A stretch of DNA of 64,000 bases, taken from contig JALGPY010000003.1 of the NCBI GenBank assembly GCA_023055425.1, forward strand, positions 54,669,891-54,733,890, read 5' to 3'. Shown piece by piece: positions 32,131 through 42,933 of the stretch (positions are counted from its first letter, which is position 1; each line of letters begins with the position of its first letter). The translations under genes were made by a program, and so were the position numbers. The notes beneath the pieces were generated by a model that saw only the letters and a program-made list of their open reading frames with translations, was not told the DNA's origin and ran no database searches. The stretch comes from Linanthus parryae (lineage: Eukaryota; Streptophyta; Magnoliopsida; Ericales; Polemoniaceae).

Positions 32131-33186
32131 GATGCGCAAAATACAGGCTATTCGCAAGTATACGAAATCAAGTAATACCGGGTGTATTTCAACTCGGGTT
32201 GTCGATCCCACAGAGACTGTTTCGGGTTTTATCACGTAGTCAGTTTTAGCTAACCGAGTGTAGTAATGAGGAGGAGTTGGTTGTGATTGCAGTTTACTAA
32301 ACTAAAAACATAAATAAAAACGCAAACGTAGATATTTTTTGTGACGTTTTCTGAAATAAGTTGAATCGGTTGTTACTATAATAGATGGGAACTAGGCTCC
32401 AGGATCCCCTAGGGTTTCTGCAGATTTTAGTTTTACGTTTGATTATGAAAACACTCAGCAGTTTCGTTATATGTGCAACGTACCGGTTGTGCAGTGACTT
32501 TTCAGCTTCCACACGTAATCCCGATCCTGCAGACTTTCAGATTCTTGTTAAGCTGCCTAAGTCTGCAGTCTCGATCTAAACCTGCTAGGGTTTCTAACAT
32601 GTCCGAATGGCCCGGGTCAAATTCTCTAACAGTCGGTCTCACGTTTTTCTGTGCTAGCCCTATCTCCCTTTCTCTGGTCGGTCTATCAGGGTAAGGTACT
32701 AAATCATGACTTTTCTTCCTAACCCTAACCTGACGTTTTCACCTACATGCTCGGGTCTATAGCAATTCTGGGTGGTCAATCCTATCATGCATATACGAGA
32801 ATAATCAAAGTCAGAATAACATATACAACTTGCTGAATTAAGATAACAATCATGAATCCATAATCAAAGTAGTCATAAAATCTGGATACGAGACCCTAGG
32901 TTCACCGAGAACCTAGGTAAGAAGTTTAGCTACGAATAGACATAATACTAAACACAGTTTCTGAATATAAAGAGAGAGAATGAAATCAAACTAAGTCTTC
33001 GAATCTCGAATCGCTCTTCCGTGCTCTCCGGGGATGCTCTGACTTGTCCTTCGGTTGTGCTAAGTATTGTGTGTCAAAACGAGTCTGAACGAGTCTTTAA
33101 ATAGTGATGTTTTTCCCGAAACGTGTGCGCCAGAAATTACGAAAACTGTCATCGGTCCACCGACTCTCGAAAAAAGTCAAACTGGT

Positions 33187-33310
33187 TGCGTATATACGCA
33201 AGGGTTGCGTATATACATAACCAGGGGCCCACAAACCACCCACCACCACCTCCCTGCATGCGTATATACGCAAGGATTGCGTATATACGCAGCCCCTGCG
33301 TATATACGCA
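33187..33310. repeat. Palindrome cluster TGCGTATATACGCA in the 3' LTR
   Basis: Perfect 14-bp palindromes at 33187-33200, 33259-33272, 33278-33291 and 33297-33310, one degenerate copy at about 33206, and a further one at 42495-42508 beyond the nested insertion. The last four are spaced 19 bp apart in the uninterrupted LTR. Confidence 0.9.
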
Positions 33311-33317
33311 GCCCCTG

Positions 33318-35268
33318 TGTTCGATGTCGATAATCCCAAGTAGAGGATATCGCTACAAGTAGTACCCGAGTAAGAACAGGGTCGATTTCCACAAGGATTG
33401 GGAAAGAGAATAAACACTCTAGAGCCAACTAGTAAATTAAGCAACTAGCTAAAAATTAGAAGGCAAATTTCTCATAGGCTTTATAGCTAGCCAAGCTTCG
33501 AAATCCACCAAGAGAAACTTGATGGAGCAAGGATTTTGTTTAACAATTTAAAGAAACTAAGCGAATACTTAAAGAGAATCTAAAACTTGAAAATAGTTTG
33601 TAGGATTGAGAAAAATAGTTGGTCTTAGTTGAATCATCTAGGAGTGTTGTGCATGAATCCAACACCCAAATGATATTACAAGGAGATGTGTGGATTCTAA
33701 TGTCAAATCCAAGTATGATTCATGAGGAACACTAGTGGAATCCAAAACTAAGTTGTATCAACTATCAAGTATGTGTATTCAAGCATGAATCCACATACAA
33801 GATGAAGCTACAAATCGGATTTGTATTCCAACACTTGTTGAATCATGAATCACAAGAGGAACTTCTCAACTCATTGATTTTAACAATTGAATCCACACCC
33901 AACACACCTAGATTCATCAACTTCAACCAACAACAAACTTAGCTACTCATGTCTAAGAGAGAAACACAAGAGATATCAAGCATATTCATGAATATTCTCA
34001 TTCAATTCAAGTTCCAACTCAAGAATACACAAGTTATTCTCCAATTTCAACTCAAAATGATGAACAAAGTCACTAATACTTGATTCGAACTACTAAATTT
34101 GATTCCAAGCTACAATAAATCAACTACTAATAGCCAAGTAACCCAAAATCATCAACTAAAAGTAGCCAAGTAACCCAAAAAAAATGAAGAACAAACTAAG
34201 AACAATGAAGAACACTATGAAGAACAACCTTGAATCTAACTCAACTCTTCCCTTAGGTGTTCTTGGCTCCGAATTTGCTCAAAACGAGCACGGAATCACC
34301 GAGAACTACCCAGAAATTGGCCAAGGCCAAGAGAGAAGAGAGAGAGGCAAGGGTTTGTCTTAGAAATTTCGTGAGGTCAGAGAGAGGTTCTTCGATCTTC
34401 AAGTTCGGCTTATATAGGCGGTTGGGAAGGGTTTCTTGGCCTCCAAGGATGAATCCCCACCCTCCAATTCATCCCAATCCATCTCTATCATTGATTTTTG
34501 GAACCTTCATGAACCCTAGGTCGAATTGGGGCGTTTTGATTTTCTTTGTCTTGGACCGAATTAAGAGGATATATAGGTAGAGCTCGGTCTTAGGAGCGTT
34601 TTGGGACAAATTAGAGCCGATTTGGTGAAGAAATGAGGCCGGGGTGAGGGTTTGAAGAGCTTGGGTCGAGCTCCCATGGTGGATTTGGTGGGTCTGGTCT
34701 TCTATGCGACGGGGAGAGAGAAAAAACGTGAGAGAAGGGCTCCATTTTACTATAATTGCACCCGGCTCCCCCTTTCGTTGCTAGAAGCTTTTAAAATACC
34801 CCCTTGCCTCTTAAAACGTTGAGAAAATTGCAATTAAACCCCCACCCGGTAGAGATGCTTCGAATTAGCTCTTTAAAAATGTTTAGAACCTTGCACTTTA
34901 GCCCCAAGTCCGTTAGAATCTTGTCTATAATGCCCTTGACTTCACTTTTGACTTGCAATTTAGCCTTTAACTTGCATTTTCTTCAATTTTGGCATCTTTT
35001 TCACTTGATTTCTTCAATATAAGCCCCTCTAAATCATTCTTCACTTCTCTTGGCCCCTCCAAAGCCTCTCAATTCCTCATTCAAGCTTTCCCAACTAGCC
35101 TCTTGCGTTCTAAATCACGTCTTTGCCTACAAAATAAGATAAAAACAAGCAAAACTACAAAGACAAGCATAAGTCTAGAAAGAGAGATAAAATAACTAAA
35201 TTACACATATTAGCAAGTTATGAAGAGTTCCTTAACATACTAAAACATACAATTTTATGTCGTTAACA
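33318..35268 (-). mobile_element. 3' LTR of the nested element
   Basis: 1951 bp, same length as the 5' LTR and nearly identical by eye. A TATATAAG box lies on the minus strand at about 34409-34416. Short frames such as 34257-34580 recur in both LTRs only because the LTR is duplicated. Confidence 0.92.
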
Positions 35269-35280
35269 CACCCCCCAACT
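35269..35280 (-). promoter_or_regulatory. Polypurine tract of the nested element
   Basis: On the minus strand AGTTGGGGGGTG directly precedes the LTR start TGTTAACG, the expected plus-strand primer. A similar AGTTGGGGGTGGGGA lies upstream at about 36758-36771. Confidence 0.8.
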
Positions 35281-37092
35281 AGCCTTTTTGCTCGACCTCG
35301 GGCAAAGAGAGCGATATGAGTAGAAATTTAGTGAAAAACCAATCATGAGAGACACACACTCAACTCGACAAGGCTTTACTCAATTCTAAACTAGACTCAA
35401 ATATTTACAAAAACGCACACACACATTATCTATCCTAAGTGAGAACCCAAAGAAAATAAAATCCTAAAGATTACTAGCTAGTTTTAATCTTTTTTTTTTT
35501 GGTGGGAGAAAAAGAAGAATGCATAAATGTCTCCTCAAATAAATTCTCAAAGTCCAAGAAGATAGAGAAAGAAGCTAATGGACGTCTAAGCATATACTCA
35601 TACAAATGTGGGCGGTGTTTGGTAGAAGGTGACTCATGCAAACCACAAAACTTGTTAAATTAAGTCCAATTCGCAAGAAAGTATGCCTTCAAAAATAAGG
35701 ATCACAAGAAACTAGACATTCTCATACTTATTCAAAAGCACCCATGTAGGATGGACTTCCAAAGCTTTGAACAAAATTTTTTAAGAAGGGGAGATGTGGT
35801 TGTGGGCTTGTATGATCCTTTTGTGGATTTTTGGTAGATGGTGCGATTTATCATGATTTTTTTCTTTTTCTTTTTTTTTCTTTTTTTTTATTATCTTTTT
35901 TTAACCTAAAATCCAAGGCTCTCCAAGACCCACAACAAAATAGAGGAATATACAAGCGAGTGGGCTTTTTAAGCTAAACCAAGGAGCTATCTAGGTGGGG
36001 ACGTAACATTATCCCCGGACACCCCTCTATTTCTTAGACATCGCATGGGGTGTCATTGGTAACCACCACTCAAATGGGCTACAAGTTTCCACCGCGAAAA
36101 CGAATAGAGAAAAATCTTTTTGTGAAGTTCAAATAGCTTTAGAAAATGCACCCTTTATCAAAAGTAAAAGACGTCAAAGTTTATGTGATCAACTTAGCTT
36201 GAAGGACTTAAACATGAAACGTAAATTTAGTGTGTCGCTTTGTGAGAACGCATGATGTCGCGGAATGTGGGATATTGGTGTAGATGTATTGAGTATAAGC
36301 AAAGAATTCCTTTCTAAAATAAAAATAAAAAGAACAGGGACTAAGAAATTTCATTATTTGAAAACATCTAGCTTTCCAAAATTCCCCCTTTTCACTTTTT
36401 CTCATTTTTTTCTTCATTTTCTTCATTCATTTTTTTTTTCATCATTTTTTAAAATAAGTGACTCACTTATAACTTCCTAAGACTCAATAAAGCTATCAAA
36501 TAAGAAAATAAAATCTAGACTCAAGATGAAAGGTGAAAATAAATAAAACTACCAAAGAAAGAAGAATAAAAATTCTATGGTTTGACACGGAGAAAGAGTG
36601 ATGCTTCTCATGAAAGATTCACACATTTTTTCAATTTCTCAATTTTTTTAATTTTTATGATTTTTTTCAAATTTTTCATTTTTTTGTATTTTTCATGTAA
36701 ATTACTAATGAAGAAAAAGCATGCTTGTTACCATTTAAGGAAGAAATAAAATCTACTCCCCACCCCCAACTAAAGTGTCACATTGTCCTCAATGTGTAAG
36801 AACAATGGAAGAGCATACAAATTCATATAAGAGATAAGGGATAGATAGACCTCATTTTTCGCTTTCTTGGCCACCAAGCACAAATCCTCCTCCAAGAGCA
36901 ACCTACAAAATAGCAAATATATGAACTAACGATTTATTTATATACAATACACGACATCTAGATTGAAGAAGTCAAGTCATGGCACTTTTAATTTCTTGTA
37001 GTCAAGGCAAGCTTGCCTATGACTATGAGAATGAGTAGGGGCAAGGTAACATTCTTTCTTTTTTCGCATTCTCAACTTTCCTTTCTCATTCT
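35281..37092 (-). other. 3' non-coding part of the nested element
   Basis: AT-rich, with T-rich low-complexity runs (35490, 35870-35900, 36430-36460, 36640-36690). No RT, integrase or other domain was recognised in any frame. A pol gene would normally occupy this place. Confidence 0.7.
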
Positions 37093-37587
37093 CTAATGTC
37101 TCAAACACAAAGATTGGGTAACTAATACCCGGATCAAGTAAATCAAAATGTAAGGATTTGATCTCTCCATTTTTGATAAAAATAGCGCTCTTTGTTTTTC
37201 AAATACATTTTTAAAAATGCTCATATTGAAGGAAGTGCAAGAGACATCACACATTGTGAGAGGCAACCATGACTCATATTTAGAATTTAAAATGATAGAA
37301 GAGTCATGAGAAAACTCAAAAGGAGGATCTTTACCACTAGTTAACTTGATACCTTCAATGAGAACGACATTTTCACTACAAAAATTAATTTTAAGATCCT
37401 CTTTTGACATATGAACGCAAGACTTCTCATTCGTAAATTTCACACATTCATCTAGAAAAATTCCAAACTCATCTTTCACAACATGGAATTCATTTTCATA
37501 GTGCTCAATAGGGGGAATGTGAGAAAAGACATCAAAGTTTTCAAAACCTTCACTTGGACCCCCCAACTTGCTTGAAGGTCCATCCAC
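37093..37587 (-). CDS. Second ORF after gag-protease, likely its frameshifted continuation
   Basis: 164 codons beginning at 37587, overlapping the end of the gag-protease frame (37550) by 38 bases in a different frame. The overlap includes the run TTGGGGGGTCC. No known domain was recognised. It is acidic at the start (EGFENFDVFSHIPPIEHYENEF) and ends in IRVLVTQSLCLRH. The downstream text resembles the poorly conserved spacer found between protease and RT in Athila elements. Either a one-base change in the G run separated it from gag-pro, or a shifting ribosome could read through; the first is simpler. Confidence 0.5.
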   Translation of the reverse strand: MDGPSSKLGGPSEGFENFDVFSHIPPIEHYENEFHVVKDEFGIFLDECVKFTNEKSCVHMSKEDLKINFCSENVVLIEGIKLTSGKDPPFEFSHDSSIILNSKYESWLPLTMCDVSCTSFNMSIFKNVFEKQRALFLSKMERSNPYILIYLIRVLVTQSLCLRH

Positions 37588-40165
37588 ACTTTCTAGGAGG
37601 GGGTTCTCCTAGAATATCCTCTAAGTCATCACAAAATGAGTCATCTTCATTAGCCATGCAAGAAAGATTATCCTCAACCCCTAATAATGTGTTTCTTAAT
37701 TCTAAATGAGGGGGTTTCAAATCATATGTTGGAGTTTTCCTTACTATGGAAGGAAACTCATTTCTATCATGCAAATCACTCTCAATGCTAAAATATTCAT
37801 GAGTTGACTCTTGATCAAGTTGTGCTAAGAATTTCTCTTCCTCCTCCTCAAAATTGTCACCTTCTATGAGAAGAGATGCAAGAGGCCCATAATCACACAA
37901 AAAATCTAAATCTTCCAAAATAAGATCGCTTGACCCTTGGTCAAGTTGTGCTAAGAATTTCTCTTCCTCCTCAAAATCGTCCCATTCAATGAGAAGAGAT
38001 GCAAGGGACTCATAATCACACGAAAATTCCAATTCTTCTAAAGTGAGCTCACTTGAATCTTTGGAACATGTCGCTAGAGTATAAACATCTTCAACACATG
38101 ATTCTATCCAACTCACTTCACATACATCATCATCATCATCATCTTGTGATTTTGGGTGAATACATGCATTAAAAATGTTTAATTCAAGAGTCATGTTCCC
38201 AAATGTAATATTCATCATACCACTTCTACAATTTATAATTGCATTAGATGTAGCAAGAAATGGTCTCCCTAAAATAATGGGGATAGATGATGTGCCACTA
38301 GCCAAGGGAGAGGTGTCTAAGACAATAAAATCCACCGGAAAGTAACATTGGTTCACTTGAACCAACACATACTCAATGATACCTCTAGGGACTCTAGTGG
38401 ACCTATCCGCCAATTGGAGAGTCACTCTTGTGGGTTTCAACTCACCCAATCCTAACTTCTCATACACCGAGTATGGACAGAGGTTCACACTTGCACCCAA
38501 ATCTAACAAAGAGTTATGAATTTTATGATCTCCAATGGTGCAAGTGATAGTAGGTGAACCCGGATCTTTGTACTTAGGAGGGAGATTACTTTGGAGAATT
38601 GAGCTCACTTGCTTGGTGAGAAATGTCTTCTTTCTCACTTGAAGAGTTCTCTTGAAAGTGCACAAATCCTTGAGAAATTTGGCATAAGCCGGAATTTGCT
38701 TGATAGCATCCAAGAGAGGGATGTTTATCTTGACATTTTGGAATGTCTCAAGGATATCTTGATTGCTAGCTTTCTTAGTAGAGGCTAAAAGTCTTTGGGG
38801 AAATGGTGGAGGAACTTTAATTTCCTCACTTTCTTCCACTACTTGTTTCCCCTTATCAAGACTACTTTGTGACTCTTGTGAGTCGACAACTCTCTCTTGG
38901 TCATCACTCTTCTCACACTCTTCTTCTCCCTCATTTTCATTGGACTCCCCACTTGAAAGTACATTTTTAACAACTTTCCCATTTCTCAAAACGGTGATGG
39001 CCTTAGCATGTTCGACATGGTTAAAACTTTGGCCCTTTGGATTTTGTTGAGGTTGAGATGGGAATTTTCCCCTCTCTTGAGCATTTATGGTAGACTCCAA
39101 CCTAGCCAACGCATTTCTCAAATCTTGGTTTGTTTGGTTTTGGTTAGCCATAAATTGCTCTAAATTTTCTTCAACACTCCTCTTGTTAGGAGGGACATAG
39201 GTAGAACTTGAGGGGTTCATTTGGGTATCTTGGCCTTGTCTCCATGAGAAATTAGGATGATTTCTCCAATTGGAGTTATATGTGGCCGAGTATGGCGAGT
39301 TGTCATATGACTTCCCATAATTGTTGGAATTGAGCACATTTACTTGCTCACCCATATGCTCTTGGGCTCTTAGGAAGTCGGGACAATCGCTTAACTCGTG
39401 TGAATCACTACAAAAAGAGCACAATGCCTCATTCTTAGACTTAAGGTAATGCATGCTACTTTTAGGCTTAGAAGACACTTCTTTTGAAGGCTCATTGATG
39501 TCCCAAGATTGGACTTTTTCACAAACTTCATCTAGACAATCCCAACCCTCATTTTCACCGTTTGTGAAAAAATCTCCCCCACTCATGGACTCAATTGTGT
39601 GCTTGTGGTTGGATGGCAAACCCTCATAAAAGGAGCTAATCAATCTCCAAGTTTCAAATCCATGATGAGGACAAGCAATGAGGAGATCCTTGAAGCGTTC
39701 ACAAGCTTGGGAAAGTGGCTCTCCCTCCTTAACACAAAAAGTCACAATTTGCCTTTTTATGGCATTAGTCTTGTAAGTGGGGAAAAATTTCTTGAGAAAT
39801 TCTTTCTCCAATTCTTCCCAAGTGCCTATCGTCCTAGGTCTCAAGGAGTGAAGCCATGATTTGGCTTTATCCTTCAAAGAGAAAGGAAACAACATAAGTT
39901 TGATAGTGTTGCTAGAAACACCATTACAATAAACCGTGGAGGCAATGTCACAAAAATCTTTAAGATGAGAGTAGACACTCTCGGCCTCTAGGCCATGATA
40001 CTTGGGCAAAAGTTGGATTGTAACCGGTTTAACTTCAAAATTTCTTTCACTCAAAGGAACCACAAAGCAAGAATGCGAACTTTGCCGAGATGGATGCATC
40101 AAATCTCTAAGTGAACGAAATGGCATCATCTCATTGTTGCTACTATGCCCAACCTCTCCCTCCAT
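37550..40165 (-). CDS. Athila-type gag-protease polyprotein (871 codons, intact)
   Basis: The start at 40165 lies about 350 bp after the primer site. Residues of about 60-200 form the Retrotrans_gag domain (VTIQLLPKYHGLEAESVYSH, KSWLHSLRPRTIGTWEELEK, FPTYKTNAIKRQI). A CSFCSDSHELSDCPDF segment (about 250-265) looks like a reduced zinc knuckle. The middle is charged and low in structure (NENEGEEECEKSDDQ). The protease at about 480-680 shows LLDLGASVNLCPYSVYEKL, the D-L-G-A-S variant typical of Athila, and IPIILGRPFLATSNAII. The acidic C-terminus contains a duplicated unit (FEEEEKFLAQLDQ). One uninterrupted frame of this length in such a decayed region points to a recent insertion. The product would form virus-like particles packaging the element RNA; pol must come from elsewhere. 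Confidence 0.88.
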   Translation of the reverse strand: MEGEVGHSSNNEMMPFRSLRDLMHPSRQSSHSCFVVPLSERNFEVKPVTIQLLPKYHGLEAESVYSHLKDFCDIASTVYCNGVSSNTIKLMLFPFSLKDKAKSWLHSLRPRTIGTWEELEKEFLKKFFPTYKTNAIKRQIVTFCVKEGEPLSQACERFKDLLIACPHHGFETWRLISSFYEGLPSNHKHTIESMSGGDFFTNGENEGWDCLDEVCEKVQSWDINEPSKEVSSKPKSSMHYLKSKNEALCSFCSDSHELSDCPDFLRAQEHMGEQVNVLNSNNYGKSYDNSPYSATYNSNWRNHPNFSWRQGQDTQMNPSSSTYVPPNKRSVEENLEQFMANQNQTNQDLRNALARLESTINAQERGKFPSQPQQNPKGQSFNHVEHAKAITVLRNGKVVKNVLSSGESNENEGEEECEKSDDQERVVDSQESQSSLDKGKQVVEESEEIKVPPPFPQRLLASTKKASNQDILETFQNVKINIPLLDAIKQIPAYAKFLKDLCTFKRTLQVRKKTFLTKQVSSILQSNLPPKYKDPGSPTITCTIGDHKIHNSLLDLGASVNLCPYSVYEKLGLGELKPTRVTLQLADRSTRVPRGIIEYVLVQVNQCYFPVDFIVLDTSPLASGTSSIPIILGRPFLATSNAIINCRSGMMNITFGNMTLELNIFNACIHPKSQDDDDDDVCEVSWIESCVEDVYTLATCSKDSSELTLEELEFSCDYESLASLLIEWDDFEEEEKFLAQLDQGSSDLILEDLDFLCDYGPLASLLIEGDNFEEEEEKFLAQLDQESTHEYFSIESDLHDRNEFPSIVRKTPTYDLKPPHLELRNTLLGVEDNLSCMANEDDSFCDDLEDILGEPPPRKCGWTFKQVGGSK

Positions 40166-40516
40166 GATTTCAAATCTATTGAGAGCTTGAATCGTTGGAT
40201 AGGGCTAAACTACTACTACCACTAGTAGAAGTATTTTCACCAAAGGGATTTCTACCCTCTTCTTCAAGCAAAGTGCGATGCAATCTATGAGTACTATCAC
40301 GTTGCCACACACTCATGCAACCCAAGCTCAAATAATGTTCAAGAGGGTTGCCTAACACAAGCTAGGAGTATGTTTTTGTGATTTTTTTTACTTTTCGCTT
40401 TTTTTGTTCCAAAGTTCAAAAATGATCCCGGAATTTTTCTTCAAGCGTATCTAAAAAGTAAAAATAAAAACAAGCAAAACAAGAAAGTAACTAAAGAGTG
40501 AGTCTCTTAGCACCAA

Positions 40517-40534
40517 TCCCCGGCAACGGCGCCA
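40517..40534 (-). other. Primer binding site of the nested element
   Basis: On the minus strand it reads TGGCGCCGTTGCCGGGGA, the site shared by Athila/Tat elements and usually assigned to tRNA-Asp. It lies six bases after the LTR end. Confidence 0.85.
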
Positions 40535-40540
40535 AAAACT

Positions 40541-42491
40541 TGTTCGATGTCGATAATCCCAAGTATAGGATATCGCTACAAGTAGTACCCGAGTAAGAAC
40601 GGGGTCGATTTCCACAAGGAATTGGAAAGAGAATAAACACTCTAGAGCCAACTAGTAAATTAAGCAACTAGCTAAAAATTAAAAGGCAAATTTCTCATAG
40701 GCTTTATAGCTAGCCAAGCTTCGAAATCCACCAAGAGAAACTTGATGGAGCAAGGATTTTGTTTAACAATTTAAAGAAACTAAGCGAATACTTAAAGAGA
40801 ATCTAAAACTTGAAAATAGTTTGTAGGATTGAGAAAAATAGTTGGTCTTAGTTGAATCATCTAGGAGTGTTGTGCATGAATCCAACACCCAAATGATATT
40901 ACAAGGAGATGTGTGGATTCTAATGTCAAATCCAAGTATGATTCATGAGGAACACTAGTGGAATCCAAAACTAAGTTGTATCAACTATCAAGTATGTGTA
41001 TTCAAGCATGAATCCACATACAAGATGAAGCTACAAATCGGATTTGTATTCCAACACTTGTTGAATCATGAATCACAAGAGGAACTTCTCAACTCATTGA
41101 TTTTAACAATTGAATCCACACCCAACACACCTAGATTCATCAACTTCAACCAACAACAAACTTAGCTACTCATGTCTAAGAGAGAAACACAAGAGATATC
41201 AAGCATATTCATGAACATTCTCATTCAATTCAAGTTCCAACTCAAGAATACACAAGTTATTCTCCAATTTCAACTCAAAATGATGAACAAAGTCACTAAT
41301 ACTTGATTCGAACTACTAAATTTGATTCTAAGCTACAATAAATCAACTACTAATAGCCAAGTAACCAAAAATCATCAACTAAAAGTAGCCAAGTAACCCA
41401 AAAAAATGAAGAACAAACTAAGAACAATGAAGAACACTATGAAGAACAACCTTGAATCTAACCCAACTCTTCCCTTAGGTGTTCTTGGCTCCGAATTTGC
41501 TCAAAACGAGCACGGAATCACCAAGAACTACCCAGAAATTGGCCAAGGCCGAGAGAGAAGAGAGAGAGGCAAGGGTTTATCTTAGAAATTTCGTGAGGTC
41601 AGAGAGAGGCTCTTCAATCTTCAAGTTCGGCTTATATAGGCGGTTGGGAAGGGTTTCTTGGCCTCCAAGGATGAATCCCCACCCTCCAAATCATCCCAAT
41701 CCATCTCTATCATTGATTTTTGGAACCTTCGTGAACCCTAGGTTGAATTGGGGATTTTGATTTTCTTTATCTTGGGCCGAATTGAGAGGGTATATAGGTA
41801 GAGCTCGGTCTTAGGAGCGTTTTGGGACAAATTTGAGCCGATTTGGTGAAGAAATGAGGCCGGGGTGAGGGTTTGAAGAGCTTGGGTCGAGCTCCCATGG
41901 TGGATTTCGTGGGTCTGGTCTTCTATGCGACGGGGAGATAGAGAAAAAACGTGAGAGAAGGGCTCCATTTTACTATAATTGCACCCGGCTCCCCCTTTGG
42001 TTGCTAGAAGCTTTTAAAATACCCCATTGCCTCTTAAAACGTTGAGAAAATTGCAATTAAAGCCCCACCCGGTAGAGATGCTTCGAATTAGCTCTTTTAA
42101 AATGTTTAGAACCTTGCACTTTAGCCCCAAGTCTGTTAGAATCTTGTCTATAATGCCCTTGACTTCACTTTTGACTTGCAATTTAGCCTTTAACTTGCAT
42201 TTTCTTCAATTTTGGCATCTTTTTCACTTGATTTCTTCAATATAAGCCCCTCTAAATCCTTCTTCACTTCTCTTGGCCCCTCCAAAGCCTCTCAATTCCT
42301 CATTCAAGTTTTCCCAACTAGCCTATTGCGTTCTAAATCACGTCTTTGCCTACAAAATAAGATAAAAACAAGCAAAACTACAAAGACAAGCATAAGTCGA
42401 GAAAGAGAGATAAAATAACTAAATTACACATATTAGCAAGTTATGAAGAGTTCCTTAACATACTAAAAAATGCAATTTTATGTCGTTAACA
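40541..42491 (-). mobile_element. 5' LTR of the nested element
   Basis: 1951 bp. The minus-strand TATA-like CTATATAAG at about 41632-41640 probably drives transcription toward gag. Only scattered differences from the 3' copy were noticed. Confidence 0.92.
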
Positions 42492-42918
42492 CCCTGCGTA
42501 TATACGCACGCAGGGACTGTGGTGATGGCCCTGCTTGGTCCTCTGGTGGGTCCGGTTGGGTCTCCTGGGTCCCACTCTTCTGCCTGATGCCTCCGGTTTG
42601 CCTCCCTCGGTGTTCTCCTGCTTTTCCGTGTTCTCGTCTTGGCCCGATCTTGTGCACGTTTCCCGAGACGGTCCCGGTTTGGTCCCGGCACGCTTCCCGA
42701 TGCACCTTCCTAACCTGTTCCTGAAAAGGCAACATGAACAGAACCCGCGATCATATCCAATAAAAGCAATAAATAAGCAGGAATTCAGAAAGTATAAATA
42801 AACATCTCGTTCTAAATTCCCGAGGCATTCTAAGGCAATTTCTGGCAAAATACGCTGTTTTCCGACACAAACGCTCGTGAAATCAGGCTATAAGATAACC
42901 CCTAATTGGGCGTTATCA

Positions 42919-42933
42919 AATACCCCCACACTA
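42919..42933 (-). promoter_or_regulatory. Polypurine tract of the outer Athila element
   Basis: On the minus strand TAGTGTGGGGGTATT abuts the 3' LTR start TGATAACG. The core TAGTGTGGGGG recurs at 43849-43859, 44856-44866 and 48810-48820. Confidence 0.8.

Larger units (their letters stand above)
33318..42491 (-). mobile_element. Nested Athila-type element with gag-protease only (TR-GAG-like)
   Basis: A 9174-bp element with LTRs of identical length (33318-35268 and 40541-42491, 1951 bp each), starting TGTTAACGACAT and ending ACATCGAACA on the minus strand. It has a perfect 5-bp target duplication CCCTG (33313-33317 and 42492-42496), a GCGCC-type primer site and a polypurine tract. The interior codes gag and protease but shows no RT, RNase H or integrase. 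By established definition such elements depend on enzymes from a related autonomous element. Confidence 0.9.
32131..42918 (-). mobile_element. 3' LTR of the outer Athila element, split by a nested element
   Basis: Parts 32131-33317 and 42492-42918 together match the 5' LTR at 53285-54863. Joined length is about 1609 bp after removing one target copy, against 1579 bp for the 5' LTR. Part of the difference is one extra 19-bp repeat unit. Confidence 0.9.

Noticed and set aside
33259..33310. CRISPR-like regularly spaced palindromic repeats
   Set aside because: Spacing is 19 bp with only 5 bp between 14-bp units, there are no unique spacers or cas genes, and the context is a plant LTR.
33067..33444. 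Several overlapping frames with recurring VYTQ/AYIR motifs (also at 42478-42848 and 54216-54793)
   Set aside because: The motifs are translations of the TGCGTATATACGCA palindromes in the LTRs; the frames have no conserved domain.
34257..34580. ORF conserved between two loci (also 41479-41760)
   Set aside because: The two loci are the paired LTRs of one element, so similarity does not indicate coding constraint.
38763..39050. Plus-strand frames opposite the gag-protease ORF
   Set aside because: They are shadows of the intact 871-codon minus-strand frame.
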